From Chelydra serpentina (taxonomy: Eukaryota > Chordata > Testudines > Chelydridae): DNA of 64,000 nt. This document shows, piece by piece, positions 14,101 to 21,699 of the stretch. The stretch spans positions 806,001-870,000 of the forward strand of contig JBAIAC010000042.1 of assembly GCA_037349315.1 (NCBI GenBank), in the 5' to 3' direction. Positions within the stretch are counted from its first letter, which is position 1, and each line of letters begins with the position of its first letter. The notes under the pieces are model-generated. The model saw only the letters and a list, made by a program, of their open reading frames with translations. It was not told where the DNA came from and searched no databases. The translations under genes were made by a program, and so were the position numbers.

Positions 14101-17100
14101 TCTCTCTCTTCCTTCAAAATCTCCAAACAGGGCCGAAGTAGGTCCTAACAAAAGAAAAACTGGTTTAGTTTTGGTTATTTTTGGATGATTTCCCCCCCAT
14201 TTATTAATATTTGCAAGAATATCAAATACATAATAAAATGGGTGAGTGCTCTAACCACATGACTATACAGTCATTCTCTCGCTTGTGGTCTCTCTCTCTC
14301 TTTGGCCCAAACGACTTTTTACCCCCTGTGGAATAGCTTCTACAGGGGAGAGGGAGGGAGCCCCACATCACAATAGCCCATGGTTAGGGCACTCACCTGA
14401 GAGATGGCAGATCCCTGTTTGAATCTCTTCTCATCAGGGGGAGGAGGGACTTCAACTAGTGTTTCCTACTTTTCAGGGGAGTACCCTAACCCCTGGGCTG
14501 AAAGTTAGGAGGAAGGCTGCCTCTGTGTGTACTAGCTTGTGGTGCCTGGTCTGGCAATTGTGCTCAGAGGCCACCTACCAAGTTGGGCCCCACACTCTAC
14601 TTAGGCAGCCGAACACCTATCTTCCTCCAGACCATGAATCGCTCTAGTGATACCAGTCAGCTCTGTGTTCTTGGGGAACCAGGGCACAGTATCCAGCCTG
14701 TCTGACTCATGAAAGACACACCGCCCCCAGCCTCTGCTTAAACCAAAACCCATCGGAGAAAAAACTTGCATAGAGCAATGAAGGGCAGATGGGAGACACC
14801 CCTCCTGACAAGGGTGACAAGACTCAGACTTCTCCATTAACATACAAAATGGAAAACAGAGACAACTCTCCTAGCCTAATCTGCATGAAAGATGGGACAG
14901 GGAGACATCTCAATTTGCATACACAATGGAAAACAGAGAACCACACTGAACTCTGGGACCAGAAAAGCAGGGAAGCACTGCATGATGGGGGGATCTTTGC
15001 TCCAGATGTTAATGAACCCACATCTGCACACACCCAGCTCAGCAGTTATCAGACCAATTCTAGTAAAGAATCCTTGTTTGATATCCAAAATACTGAAGCA
15101 GCCTAATTTCATTGTGAGCTCCCTGGAAGGAATCACCCATAGCTAGGAGTGATCAGCTCCTAGTGTCTAGCCTAAAGACAACCCTTGAGTCATCAGTTTA
15201 CCCATAAACAAATCTAGTGTTCTCCCTTGAACCATTGTATTTTCTCTACAAAAATCCCTACTCACACTCCAGTAAGTGTTCTGATGCAAGGACCCAAACT
15301 TTGCATCAGTTCCACTGGGATTTCATCTTCTCCTGACTGATCATGCTGGGGGCTCTGTCGGACTCCAGCACTTAGGACCTGAGCTACCACCATCACCTAG
15401 GAACCCCGACCAGTTCAAGCTTCATGGAAGTGGTGAGATCCCAGTTCTCTCCCTGTTTTCTTTTCTACCTCAGGTATAACTTTCTAACCCTGACTTGTTT
15501 CATCAGGTATAGTTTTCTATATATGACTTTTGTAACCTTTAATAATGTAACTGTTATGTTGGTTTAGGTTCTCCTTGTGTAGTTATCCCTATTAGTCAAT
15601 AAATAACTTATGGTTAAGCTGGTTGCTTCTCTCTCTCTCTCTGAACTTTACTCTTTTGTGTTTTTAGCTTCCCCATTCACTCGGCAGCAATGCTCCTCTT
15701 ACCTAAATTAACGATCCCTGTAGCACCCAAAAATACTGTGGGGTTTGCTCATCAAGTGGGTTACTACCAGTATAATTATAACGTGAAAGTGGTGATAGGG
15801 ACGTGCTGAACCTGTGGCATATAAGGGTGGCAGCTTGACCCAGCCCATTGAGTCCAGGGACATACAAGGGGTCAGCCTGAGAGTGCTGATTGACCCGGTC
15901 CACTCAGACTTGCTCTGTGTGTGTGTGCGCAGATTTGAAGGTAGCCATCCTGCAGCAAAAAAACTACAGGACCAGACTTCAAAGAGAAACTGCTGAGCTT
16001 CAGTTCATTTGCAAATTTGACAGCTTGGTGTTCAGACCTCAACTGCTAGAAGAGGGCCTCATCCTCCCTGATTGAATTAAACTTGTCATCCCTAGCCTGA
16101 TTCTTGCTTGCATATTTATACCTGCCTCTGGAAATTTCCACTACATGCATCTGAAGAAGTGGGTATTCACCCACAAAAGCTTATGCTCCAATACCTCTGT
16201 TAGTCTATAAGGTGCCACAGGACTCTTTGCCTCTTTTACAGATCCAGAATAACACGGTTACCCCTCTGATACTATTCTACTTTAATCATCCTACTCTATC
16301 ATCGGTTGTGTCTCGACAATTGTCTAGTCGGTGGTGTGTCTCACCCGTAACTCTAATTTGATTTGTGCAAAGGTTTGCAGAAGACTTAACAAAACCTAAA
16401 GTTCACACGTGCACAAATACAATAAAATAGATTGTTTAGTCTTTCTTTCCTCCAGTATGTGTAGTTTAGTTTATACGTATAAATTGGGACCACTTTCATT
16501 GCAAGAAGCACTAGACATTTTAAGAAAACCTATAAAAGACAAAAATATCGACTTTTCCAGCTTCTAAGCCAAAAAATGGACAACTGCTTCCATACAGTTA
16601 TGAAGGGCAAAAGGTCAAAAAAGATAACTGGAGGTGAGATCAATACAAATGGATCCATAGATGAAGACATCTTTTCCCAGTGGGGGGAGCCTCTGGTAAG
16701 GAAGATATATTTCCGAAGACTGATCGATACAGATGAGGTTTTGTGTCACAGATACGGATATGAAGTTCTTCATGGAAATGTGGACAAAGTGATTGTTCAT
16801 TATTTGGGACAAGATGAAACACCTGACCCATGTGTGCCCTATAGGAATATGTGAAAATATCCCTTGAGATCTCATGGTCATATATTGCCATCTGTACTGT
16901 CAAAAGTTTTGGAGCAGAAACATTTAGGCCTATCTAAAAATTACCAGTGAAAAATAACAGACTCTAATGTCTCAGCTGCACATAGTGAGTGACTCTTCTC
17001 AAAAATACACAAGAAATAAAAAATAATGTATGAAAAACAGAAAAGCAGAATCAGTCACAATGATTAGTGACGTGTGTGACCTTCACTGTCCCCTGGAAGG

Positions 17101-18376
17101 GTTTGTGTGTCAGTACTGCCGGGTCCCTGAAATCTCTGCAAGTTGGGATCTTCCAGACGTTACTGGCATTTTTTAAGAGGTGACAATATTGAAGCCAACT
17201 ACTCTTGTTCATATGCCATGCTTCAGCTAGGAGACTTTTCCTCTCCCCCTTCGTGTGCCTTTTTTCAGGAAAATCCAGCAATTCCTGTGGCTCCGCTGAT
17301 TCAAGACAAGATGTTCCATCCATCCATAACAACACATGCACACAAGATGTTTTTTCATTTCTAGCAGAATGTGTGACCCAGGTCAGCAGCAGTTCCCCTG
17401 AAATAGTACTGTGCTATAGGTATACACAGGGCCGGCTCCAGGCACCAGCGCAGCAAGCGCGTGCCTGGGGCAGCAAGTCGCACGGGGGTGGCCGGCCAGT
17501 AGCTGCGAGGGCGGCAGTCAGGCAGCCTTCGGCGGCATGTCTGCAGGAGGTCTGCCGGTCCCACGGATTCGGCGGCGGGAACGCCAACAGCACGTGACCG
17601 GTGGAGCGCCCGCAGGAATACCGCCGAATCTGCGGGACCGTCAACCTCCCGCAGAAACGCCGCCGATCGATGGCAGCCTGACTGCCGTGTTGGGGGCGGC
17701 ACAAAACATAGAGCCGCCCCTGGGTATACATTTCAGCCCCTGGGCCAATTCAGAACGGACTTTTCTGAGTCCTTATTGGTGTTAAAAATGGTTTGGGGCC
17801 AGAACAGGTTAATAACAGTGTGTTAGAAGTCTGTTCTCATTGCTAAAGTATTGTTCTTAAGGGTCTCTAACAGTATCTGCTTTTTTTTGCAATATTTTTT
17901 TTTTATTAAAATGCAGTTCCTGGCCATTCCAGCTCTTACACCGTCCCGTGATTTCTTACCTTATAATCCTCGGCAGCCTCCTCTATGGGAACCACAGTGT
18001 GTTCTCTGTGATCTTGGGACAGCTGGCAAACCATACAAATGGGTATTTGATCTTCTTGGCAGAAGACATCTAAAGCCCTCTTGTGTTTTTCACACACTGT
18101 CACAACTTCTGGTTCTTTTGTTGGCGCCAGTGTAAGTTTTCTGGAAGCTTCTACAATATTCCTTAGCTGTCTGTTTGGTTTGAAGTTTCTCTGGGAAAAG
18201 GTTTCTCTGCACTCAGGACAGTGGAAGTTTGTACGCAACGCCTCCCAGCACTGAGTGATGCAGGTCTGGCAGAAATGGTGCCCACAATCTAGAGACACTG
18301 GATCTTCAAAATAATCTAGACACACCGAACAAGTCAGTTCACCTAGGAGCTGTAGTGCTGGATTCACAGCAGCCAT
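1618..18376 (-). CDS. TRIM-family E3 ubiquitin ligase (RING-B-box-coiled coil-PRY/SPRY), complete
   Basis: This is a complete class-IV TRIM gene of six coding exons: 18376-17960, 14144-14049, 12282-12052, 10829-10807, 5727-5612 and 2141-1618. All introns are GT-AG and all phases agree. The joined frame is 1407 bp and encodes 468 residues. The exon sizes 96, 231 and 23 bp match the classic TRIM gene pattern exactly. RING Cys/His ligands, one B-box 2, a long coiled coil and a full PRY-SPRY domain are present, with no stop or frameshift. Such proteins transfer ubiquitin through the RING, dimerise through the coiled coil and bind partners through B30.2; many act in innate immunity. The sequence is closest in style to TRIM39, TRIM27/RFP, TRIM7 and TRIM11, which I cannot separate by eye, so I give no symbol. 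Class-IV TRIM genes are commonly clustered near MHC genes in birds and mammals, consistent with the NK-type lectins further along. Confidence 0.93.
2570..2729. mobile_element. hAT-like MITE
   Basis: The left end (CAGAGCCGTTCCTTGGGG) and right end (CCCTAGGGATGGCCCGGG) are imperfect inverted repeats. Internal sequence resembles the element at 58232-58620, including a GGGGCGACCGCTCCG versus GGGGCAACCGCTCCG block and a GGCTGGTGC block. The target duplication is not clear, so the ends are approximate. Confidence 0.55.
3490..3960 (+). mobile_element. LTR-retroelement remnant
   Basis: The segment opens with TGTCATAAACATACAGCTAAGG and contains pieces I associate with a common chelonian LTR family. 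A related opening (TGTCATAAATATAAAGGG) occurs at about 48502. No coding capacity is left. A 117-bp PLE fragment splits it at 3599-3715. The call rests on family memory and this internal match, so boundaries are loose. Confidence 0.4.
3599..3715 (-). mobile_element. Short PLE 3' fragment with 12-bp target duplication
   Basis: The 117-bp insert carries the PLE 3' motif (GTGGCACCTTATAGACTAAC, GCATAAGCTTTCGTGGG). It is flanked by perfect copies of AATGAGGAAAGA at 3587-3598 and 3716-3727. This shows the short fragment integrated as such and was not trimmed later. Confidence 0.85.
4733..5285. mobile_element. hAT-like non-autonomous transposon
   Basis: A 553-bp element. Inverted termini AAGGGGTGGGGAA and TTCCCCACCCCCG are flanked by a perfect 8-bp duplication CTCTAAAG (4725-4732 and 5286-5293), the size used by hAT transposases. 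The open frames inside are G/P-rich and have no transposase motifs. Confidence 0.85.
5612..5727 (-). CDS. TRIM coding exon 5 (116 bp)
   Basis: An acceptor TTCTTCAG at 5728 and donor AAAG/GTAACA bound 116 bp. Joined to exon 4 it completes the Arg codon and continues [18 protein letters not shown], the linker region before PRY-SPRY. It ends with one base of a codon and joins directly in phase to the SPRY exon, so no extra linker exon is needed. Confidence 0.92.
5880..6570 (+). mobile_element. CR1-related LINE 3' fragment, interrupted
   Basis: Plus-strand sequence resembles the C-terminal end of a CR1 reverse-transcriptase ORF and its 3' side (ATTGGAAAACTGCATCCAG near 5914; GGAAGAAACTGCCAAGGGAA near 6220; GATGTTTTTAAATCTAGACTG near 6483). 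A G-rich segment at about 6262-6460 splits the last two blocks and may be another insertion. It is heavily degraded. Confidence 0.55.
6612..6971. mobile_element. hAT-like MITE of the CATAGGCGCC family
   Basis: A 360-bp element with ends CATAGGCACTGAC and GTCGATGCCTATG. It is flanked by CTGTCATA and CTGTGATA (7 of 8 identical). The same family occurs at 45330-45619 with a perfect 8-bp duplication. The internal GGGTGCTCAGCACCCACC palindrome is a family hallmark. Confidence 0.75.
6976..7240 (-). mobile_element. Old CR1/L3-like LINE 3' fragment
   Basis: The phrase ATGAGTTCCACGGG and the following spacing to CCTTTCAGTTGCACTG recur in similar form at 11390-11800, 51105-51290 and 60555-60880. All read as minus-strand 3' parts of an old CR1/L3-type LINE. 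No intact frame. Confidence 0.5.
7990..8975 (+). mobile_element. LTR-retroelement remnant
   Basis: GC-rich DNA with a two-copy tandem block (CCAGAGACACAGACCTGCCC at about 8117 and 8158) is followed by an AT-rich segment (TTAATTGTTAATTAAATAATT near 8673) and a second GC-rich segment. I associate this with a chelonian LTR element, but no paired LTR or target duplication is visible. Long leucine/proline frames on the minus strand are by-products of composition. Confidence 0.35.
9000..9258 (-). mobile_element. CR1 LINE fragment
   Basis: The minus strand encodes [19 protein letters not shown] and then [14 protein letters not shown], matching the C-terminal part of the CR1 protein at 21704-23581 ([20 protein letters not shown]). 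It is short and 5'-truncated. Confidence 0.85.
9262..9985 (+). mobile_element. Probable solo LTR or LTR fragment
   Basis: A GCTAGTATAAAGCCAGG TATA-like box lies at about 9410, in a GC-rich context similar to the better-defined LTR at 29536-30165. A short CR1 3' scrap (AATCATAGGGTTAGAAGGGA, about 9556) sits inside. The ends are set by neighbouring CR1 pieces and are approximate. Confidence 0.35.
9986..10165 (-). mobile_element. CR1 LINE fragment
   Basis: The minus strand encodes [20 protein letters not shown] and [13 protein letters not shown], aligning with [20 protein letters not shown] in the CR1 at 21.7-23.6 kb. It is an internal fragment of the RT ORF. Confidence 0.8.
10205..10445 (+). 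repeat. Ancient interspersed repeat fragment
   Basis: The motif GACTGTAAACTCCTTGGGGC followed by AGGGACTGTCTCTG and CCCAGCA is a widespread vertebrate repeat signature (3' end of an old LINE/SINE family). Related traces occur near 26730 and, reversed, near 57320. Confidence 0.5.
10807..10829 (-). CDS. TRIM coding exon 4 (23-bp micro-exon)
   Basis: A CCCTCTAG acceptor is followed by 23 bases encoding DIKGTLS plus two bases of the next codon, then a GTAGGT donor. The length and the D-I-x-x-T-L-S-R motif are the hallmark of the 23-bp TRIM micro-exon. Confidence 0.9.
10830..12051 (-). other. TRIM intron 3 with an old LINE fragment
   Basis: Donor GTGAGA at 12051 and acceptor AG at 10831-10830. 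An old CR1/L3-like piece occupies about 11390-11800 (ATGACATCCGGTGGCAATCAG and TTTTATTGAATGTCCCTTTG blocks, minus-strand LINE). Nothing else was recognised. Confidence 0.65.
12052..12282 (-). CDS. TRIM coding exon 3 (231 bp): coiled coil
   Basis: A TTTCAG acceptor and CTGCAG/GTGAGA donor bound exactly 231 bp, 77 codons in phase 0. The translation ([20 protein letters not shown] and onward) has heptad spacing of Leu/Ile and many Glu/Gln/Lys, as expected for the antiparallel dimerisation coiled coil of TRIM proteins. Confidence 0.95.
12283..14048 (-). other. TRIM intron 2
   Basis: Donor GTAGGT at 14048 and acceptor AG at 12284-12283. About 13195-13790 is an AT-rich, self-complementary stretch made of A-run and T-run words such as GAAAATTTTC. 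The rest shows no recognisable gene or repeat. Confidence 0.7.
13195..13790. repeat. AT-rich self-complementary repeat
   Basis: This segment is rich in AAATTTT-like words on both strands. It resembles other AT-rich blocks at about 35090-35420, 36470-36650, 44215-44470 and 47440-47600. The shared texture suggests one interspersed family able to fold back, but I cannot define its termini. Confidence 0.4.
14049..14144 (-). CDS. TRIM coding exon 2 (96 bp)
   Basis: A TTGTTAG acceptor and CTGCTG/GTAGGT donor bound exactly 96 bp, 32 codons in phase 0. It encodes an acidic, Lys/Glu-rich start of the coiled coil (the [13 protein letters not shown] segment). The size is the invariant one for this exon in the TRIM family. 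It is too short for routine open-frame searches. Confidence 0.93.
14740..15700 (+). mobile_element. Probable LTR-retroelement remnant
   Basis: The region has duplicated words (ACAAAATGGAAAACAGAGA near 14845 and ACACAATGGAAAACAGAGA near 14921), an AATAAATAACTTATGG polyadenylation-like block near 15598 and a CT-rich tail. I associate this with a turtle LTR element. The 105-codon open frame at 14789-15106 has no recognisable domain. Confidence 0.35.
15930..16270 (+). mobile_element. PLE 3' fragment, plus strand
   Basis: The plus strand encodes [18 protein letters not shown] and then [10 protein letters not shown], clearly homologous to the C-terminus of the GIY-YIG frame at 38407-38895 (LRVTVLQQINSKNRLQRE). 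After the stop it continues into the PLE 3' sequence ending in CACGGTTACCCCTCTGATAC. It fixes the link between that coding end and the 3' motif scattered through the window. Confidence 0.8.
16576..16854 (+). CDS. Unrecognised 92-residue open frame in TRIM intron 1, antisense
   Basis: An ATG-to-TGA frame of 92 codons opens [16 protein letters not shown] and later reads [20 protein letters not shown]. The protein is mixed charged and hydrophobic and has no signal peptide, membrane segment or zinc ligands. A TATAAAAG word lies about 45 bp upstream of the ATG. The composition looks more protein-like than the GC-driven shadow frames around it. It could be an exon of a captured retrocopy or transposon gene, or chance. 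I do not recognise a family and assign no function. Confidence 0.25.
   Translation: MDNCFHTVMKGKRSKKITGGEINTNGSIDEDIFSQWGEPLVRKIYFRRLIDTDEVLCHRYGYEVLHGNVDKVIVHYLGQDETPDPCVPYRNM
17427..17722. mobile_element. hAT-like MITE (CAGGGCCGGC family)
   Basis: A 296-bp element with termini CAGGGCCGGCTCCAGGC and GAGCCGCCCCTG. It is flanked by perfect 8-bp duplications GGTATACA (17419-17426 and 17723-17730). The same family is found at 48590-48712 and 52179-52622. The GC-rich interior gives open frames on both strands that are not genes. Confidence 0.9.
17960..18376 (-). CDS. TRIM coding exon 1: RING finger and B-box
   Basis: The start ATG at 18376 opens a frame beginning [20 protein letters not shown]. 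An in-frame ATG 30 codons upstream (18466) is rejected because a good splice acceptor (polypyrimidine then CTGCAG) lies at 18393, 16 bp before the chosen ATG, and because TRIM proteins typically start this close to the RING. The RING shows CSVC, CGHHFC, C, then CPEC. The B-box 2 ligands follow in the CEKH to HREH segment, about residues 94-130. The exon ends in phase 0 at a strong donor (AAG then GTAAGA). Confidence 0.94.
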
Positions 18377-18392
18377 GGCTGCTTGCCTGCTT
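18377..18392 (-). other. 5' UTR piece of TRIM exon 1 with upstream splice acceptor
   Basis: The minus strand reads a T/C-rich tract ending CTCTGCAG directly before 18392, giving a 16-base 5' UTR before the ATG. This implies at least one non-coding exon farther upstream (above 18393). I could not place it or a promoter with confidence. Confidence 0.5.
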
Positions 18393-20900
18393 CTGCAGAG
18401 AAGAGAGGAATTTAGTTTCCCTTTATTGTTCTCAGAAATCAGCTGATTCTGAACTTTGCACAGCAAACAGGCGTTTCCTACATATATGTTGCCTCATGTT
18501 GCTCTTGGGAGGCTGGAAACTCCTTCTGGTCTGAGTTAGCACCTGGAGGAAGCACCATGACAGGCTGTGCAGTGGCAGCACCTGACGTTGTTGGTCCCTG
18601 CAATGGTGCCGCGTGGCCACTCTGCAGAACAGCTGATTGAAAAACAGCACCTGCCACATCCACTCCCAGCTCTATACAGCATTTCTTCCCGCCATCGCTG
18701 GGTCACTGTATTGTGGGACTCCAGAGGTACCTACAGCCTAGCTCATGGCACAACTCTCTGCAGCAGGTGGTTCTGGGAAAATTTACAAAGTATTGTGGGT
18801 TCATGGTGGTATTCCAGTCTTTAGCAGGGGAGGATCCTAGAATCATGCCCCTCCCCCTCAACCCAATAACTGTGGCAGTAACCATCTTTTTTTCTGCTCA
18901 CTGTTTGCCCTCTGTAGTTGATACAATAATTTCTAAATATCATCTTCCCAGCCAGTTTCCCACAGGTCAGCAGGAGAGATACACGTGGTCTGCAACTGAG
19001 AAAGAGGGAAAACAGGTGGCTGGAACAACGGGGGCCGGAATCACTGCCTGATTCTCACCAACTGCAGCATGAAAACATTTGGATATCTTGTGCCAAGGGC
19101 TTTGCATGAGGCACAGATGGGCTTCTTAGCCTCCATCGAACTTCTGCAAAGTCCTGATCGGCAAAGCTGTTCCAAGTGACAAAAAGAGCTGGTGGATCTG
19201 TGTTGCTTCCAGTGAGGTATGATATCAAGTAGTTTTCACTGTGGGGGGGTTTTAACCTATTTCTCAGAAAATAACATGCAGATTCAGACCAAATTTTCAG
19301 ATCCCAGAGTGGTGGACTTATCCATGGGGGACAAATGCTGTCATCTCTGCTTGAGTATATGAGCCACTGTCTCCTGCCAAGGGAGTGGAAGTTCCTACTG
19401 CTCTTTGGGTTCTAACCCGTGAGTTAAACTTTAATAAAATCCAACTGGGAGACATTGGGACTATTATCAGAAGAGATTTAGGGCAAGAAAGCGACCAATA
19501 GGCCCTTAATAAAGAAATCATTTTTTGACAGTAAAAATCTTCGCAGTTATTGCCCTGTCTATTATCTCCTTTCTAAGGGAAAGTTCATCAACAATTTTTT
19601 GTCAAGGGAACTGTAGTACTAGTTGTGGGGACCTCTGATTTCCTTGAGTCCTGTCAGTCTGGAGGTTAGCCAGTGCTTAGCACACACACTACATTGCTAA
19701 AGGACCTTCTCCAGATCATGGGTGAAGATCAAGTCAATCATGCTGACTCTTTTACTTCTGTCAGATGTCTTTGATATACTGACTATGGTGAATTGTAACA
19801 CATAGCGCTACACTTGAGTGGCTTTGTCCTTTTCTTTCTAGGAGAATCCCATAGGTAGTGCTTTGCAATTTTCTGTCTGCCCTGAGGACTTTTTCATGCA
19901 GGCTACCACAAGCTTCTCTTCTTAAATTAAGGAGAGAGGTCTCTGAGCTGCTCTTCCAACTTTTAAAACAACACAAGCCATTCAAGTTTGCACTTTGTGT
20001 TGGGAGGTTTCATTTTGAGGACAGAGCTAATATGATAAGTAAACATCATAGTGCATGGCAAGAGTTCACGGGCATTATAATTTCATCAAACTGTATCACT
20101 GCTAATCTGAAGGCTGAAGTCCAGCCCATCCCTATTCTTGGAGCAGGGTGACTCTATAATTTATGGGAAATTACAAAACAGCATGAGGAAGTCCTGTGTT
20201 CTGATTGGCCATTAGACATCATGTTGTGACACACATTGCAACCCCATGCAGTATCTTTGGTGACCACTGTATGACATTTCTGAAAGCTTTCTGTATGATT
20301 GTGTCTTCCTCCATGGGGGAGGGTCCCACAAAGTCCTCCAGGAACTCGAAAGGATGTGTGGTTGGAAGAGGGATTAAGGGGAGTCACTGAATACTGTAAA
20401 CAGCCCCCAGAGGTGCCAACTGCTTCAGGCCTCCCCTCCTGTGATAGGGCCATATGGCCTCCTCTTTCACACACCCACCACACACTGTGCAGCCAGGAGA
20501 AAGGGGTGCAAAGCTTTAACTGAATGAGGGAGGTAGAATGGATTCAGCAACTCAACCTTCTTAAAAATACTCTGCGTCGGGGCCCTCATGGCAACCCATT
20601 TTTTAACACAAGCTTAGTAGACTGGGGCACGCACGGATTGACAGAGGAAGTGACTTCCCAGTGCGGGGCGGAGGTGGGCCTTAGCCCCCCTCGACACGGG
20701 GCCCCACCCCCGATCCTCCTCTCCCCCCGAGGCCTCACCCCCGGCCAGGCCTGAAGCAGGCCACAGTAAGAACCCAGGGGGGCCATTTCAGATTGGAAGG
20801 GGCAACTTTAACTGTGATTCCAGGAGCTACTTAGGCACCTGAAAATGATAGAGATTTTTTTGCAGATTATTACTTAGAAATTAGCTGGCAGGACACGTAT
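18393..20900. other. Upstream flank of TRIM; nothing recognised
   Basis: No exon with homology to a known family was found on either strand. Any non-coding TRIM first exon and promoter should lie here. Short open frames lack domains. A few segments look like decayed repeats but cannot be named. Confidence 0.4.
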
Positions 20901-20904
20901 CTAA

Positions 20905-21120
20905 TTCCTATTAGGGCTGTCAATTAACTCCTGTGATTAACGCACAGCACAATTAACGCGTTATACATTTTTTAACGCGCCTTAATGGCAGATCTTGTGA
21001 CGGGAGGGCAGCAGGAGCTGCTCCAAAAAACCTGTCTGGTCAGGCACAGTAACACAAGCCGCCACCAGGAGCGGGAAGAGAAGAGGCTACAGACAGTGAG
21101 GTAGTTCACAGCCCCACGTT
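20905..21120. repeat. Interspersed repeat with TTAACG motifs
   Basis: The sequence AGGGCTGTCAATTAACTCC, GTGATTAACGCAC, AATTAACGCGTT and TTTTTAACGCG is a repeated-word cluster that I associate with a common reptile interspersed repeat. Ends are uncertain. Confidence 0.45.
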
Positions 21121-21699
21121 TTAAAAGTAAAAATAGGATGGCCAGGGGCTCGCTGGAGCAGCCCCCCACCCCTTGCAGGACTTGCCTGCACTGCCTTCCC
21201 CATGCCGCCCGCAGCTGGGGCTGATGCCCCCCTCCCGAGCCCCGTGCTGCCCACCCACCCCCGAGCCCCGTGCCGCCCAGTGGTCAGCTCTGAAGGCAGC
21301 ACTGCCCACCAGCAGCAAATTTCTCCACTTTCCTGCTGGCTGGCAGGGGCATTGCTGCCTTCAGCTGACCCCCAGGCAGCAGCCACCTCTCTCTGCTCTA
21401 CCTTGGAGCCGGGAAAAATACCCAGGTTTGGCGAAGAAGTAGGGACGGCTGGGACAGAGCTGAAAAAGGGGCCTATCCTGGCCAAAAACGGACATATTGG
21501 CACACCAGCCAGCCCAGGCCCTGTTGTTCCTGGCTGGCCCCTCACTCCCGGGTCCACTCCCATGAGTTGTGCCCCATTATCCCTAGCCGGCCGCTCGCTC
21601 CGGGGTACCCCACAGAGAACATGGCCTGGTGAGTTCAGCTTCCCTGCACCAGCCTCTCCTCCCCTGCCGTATGATGAGTCCCTGAGGTAAAATCCACCC

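Larger units (their letters stand above)
14145..17959 (-). other. TRIM intron 1 (between the RING exon and the 96-bp exon)
   Basis: Strong donor GTAAGA at 17959 and acceptor AG at 14146-14145. It contains LTR-like DNA (about 14740-15700), a plus-strand PLE fragment, an unassigned 92-codon open frame (16576-16854) and a hAT-like MITE (17427-17722). Confidence 0.75.

Noticed and set aside
18374..18466. Upstream in-frame ATG of the TRIM RING exon (18466)
   Set aside because: A strong splice acceptor at 18393 separates it from the RING ATG, and the peptide before MAAVNP has no family similarity.
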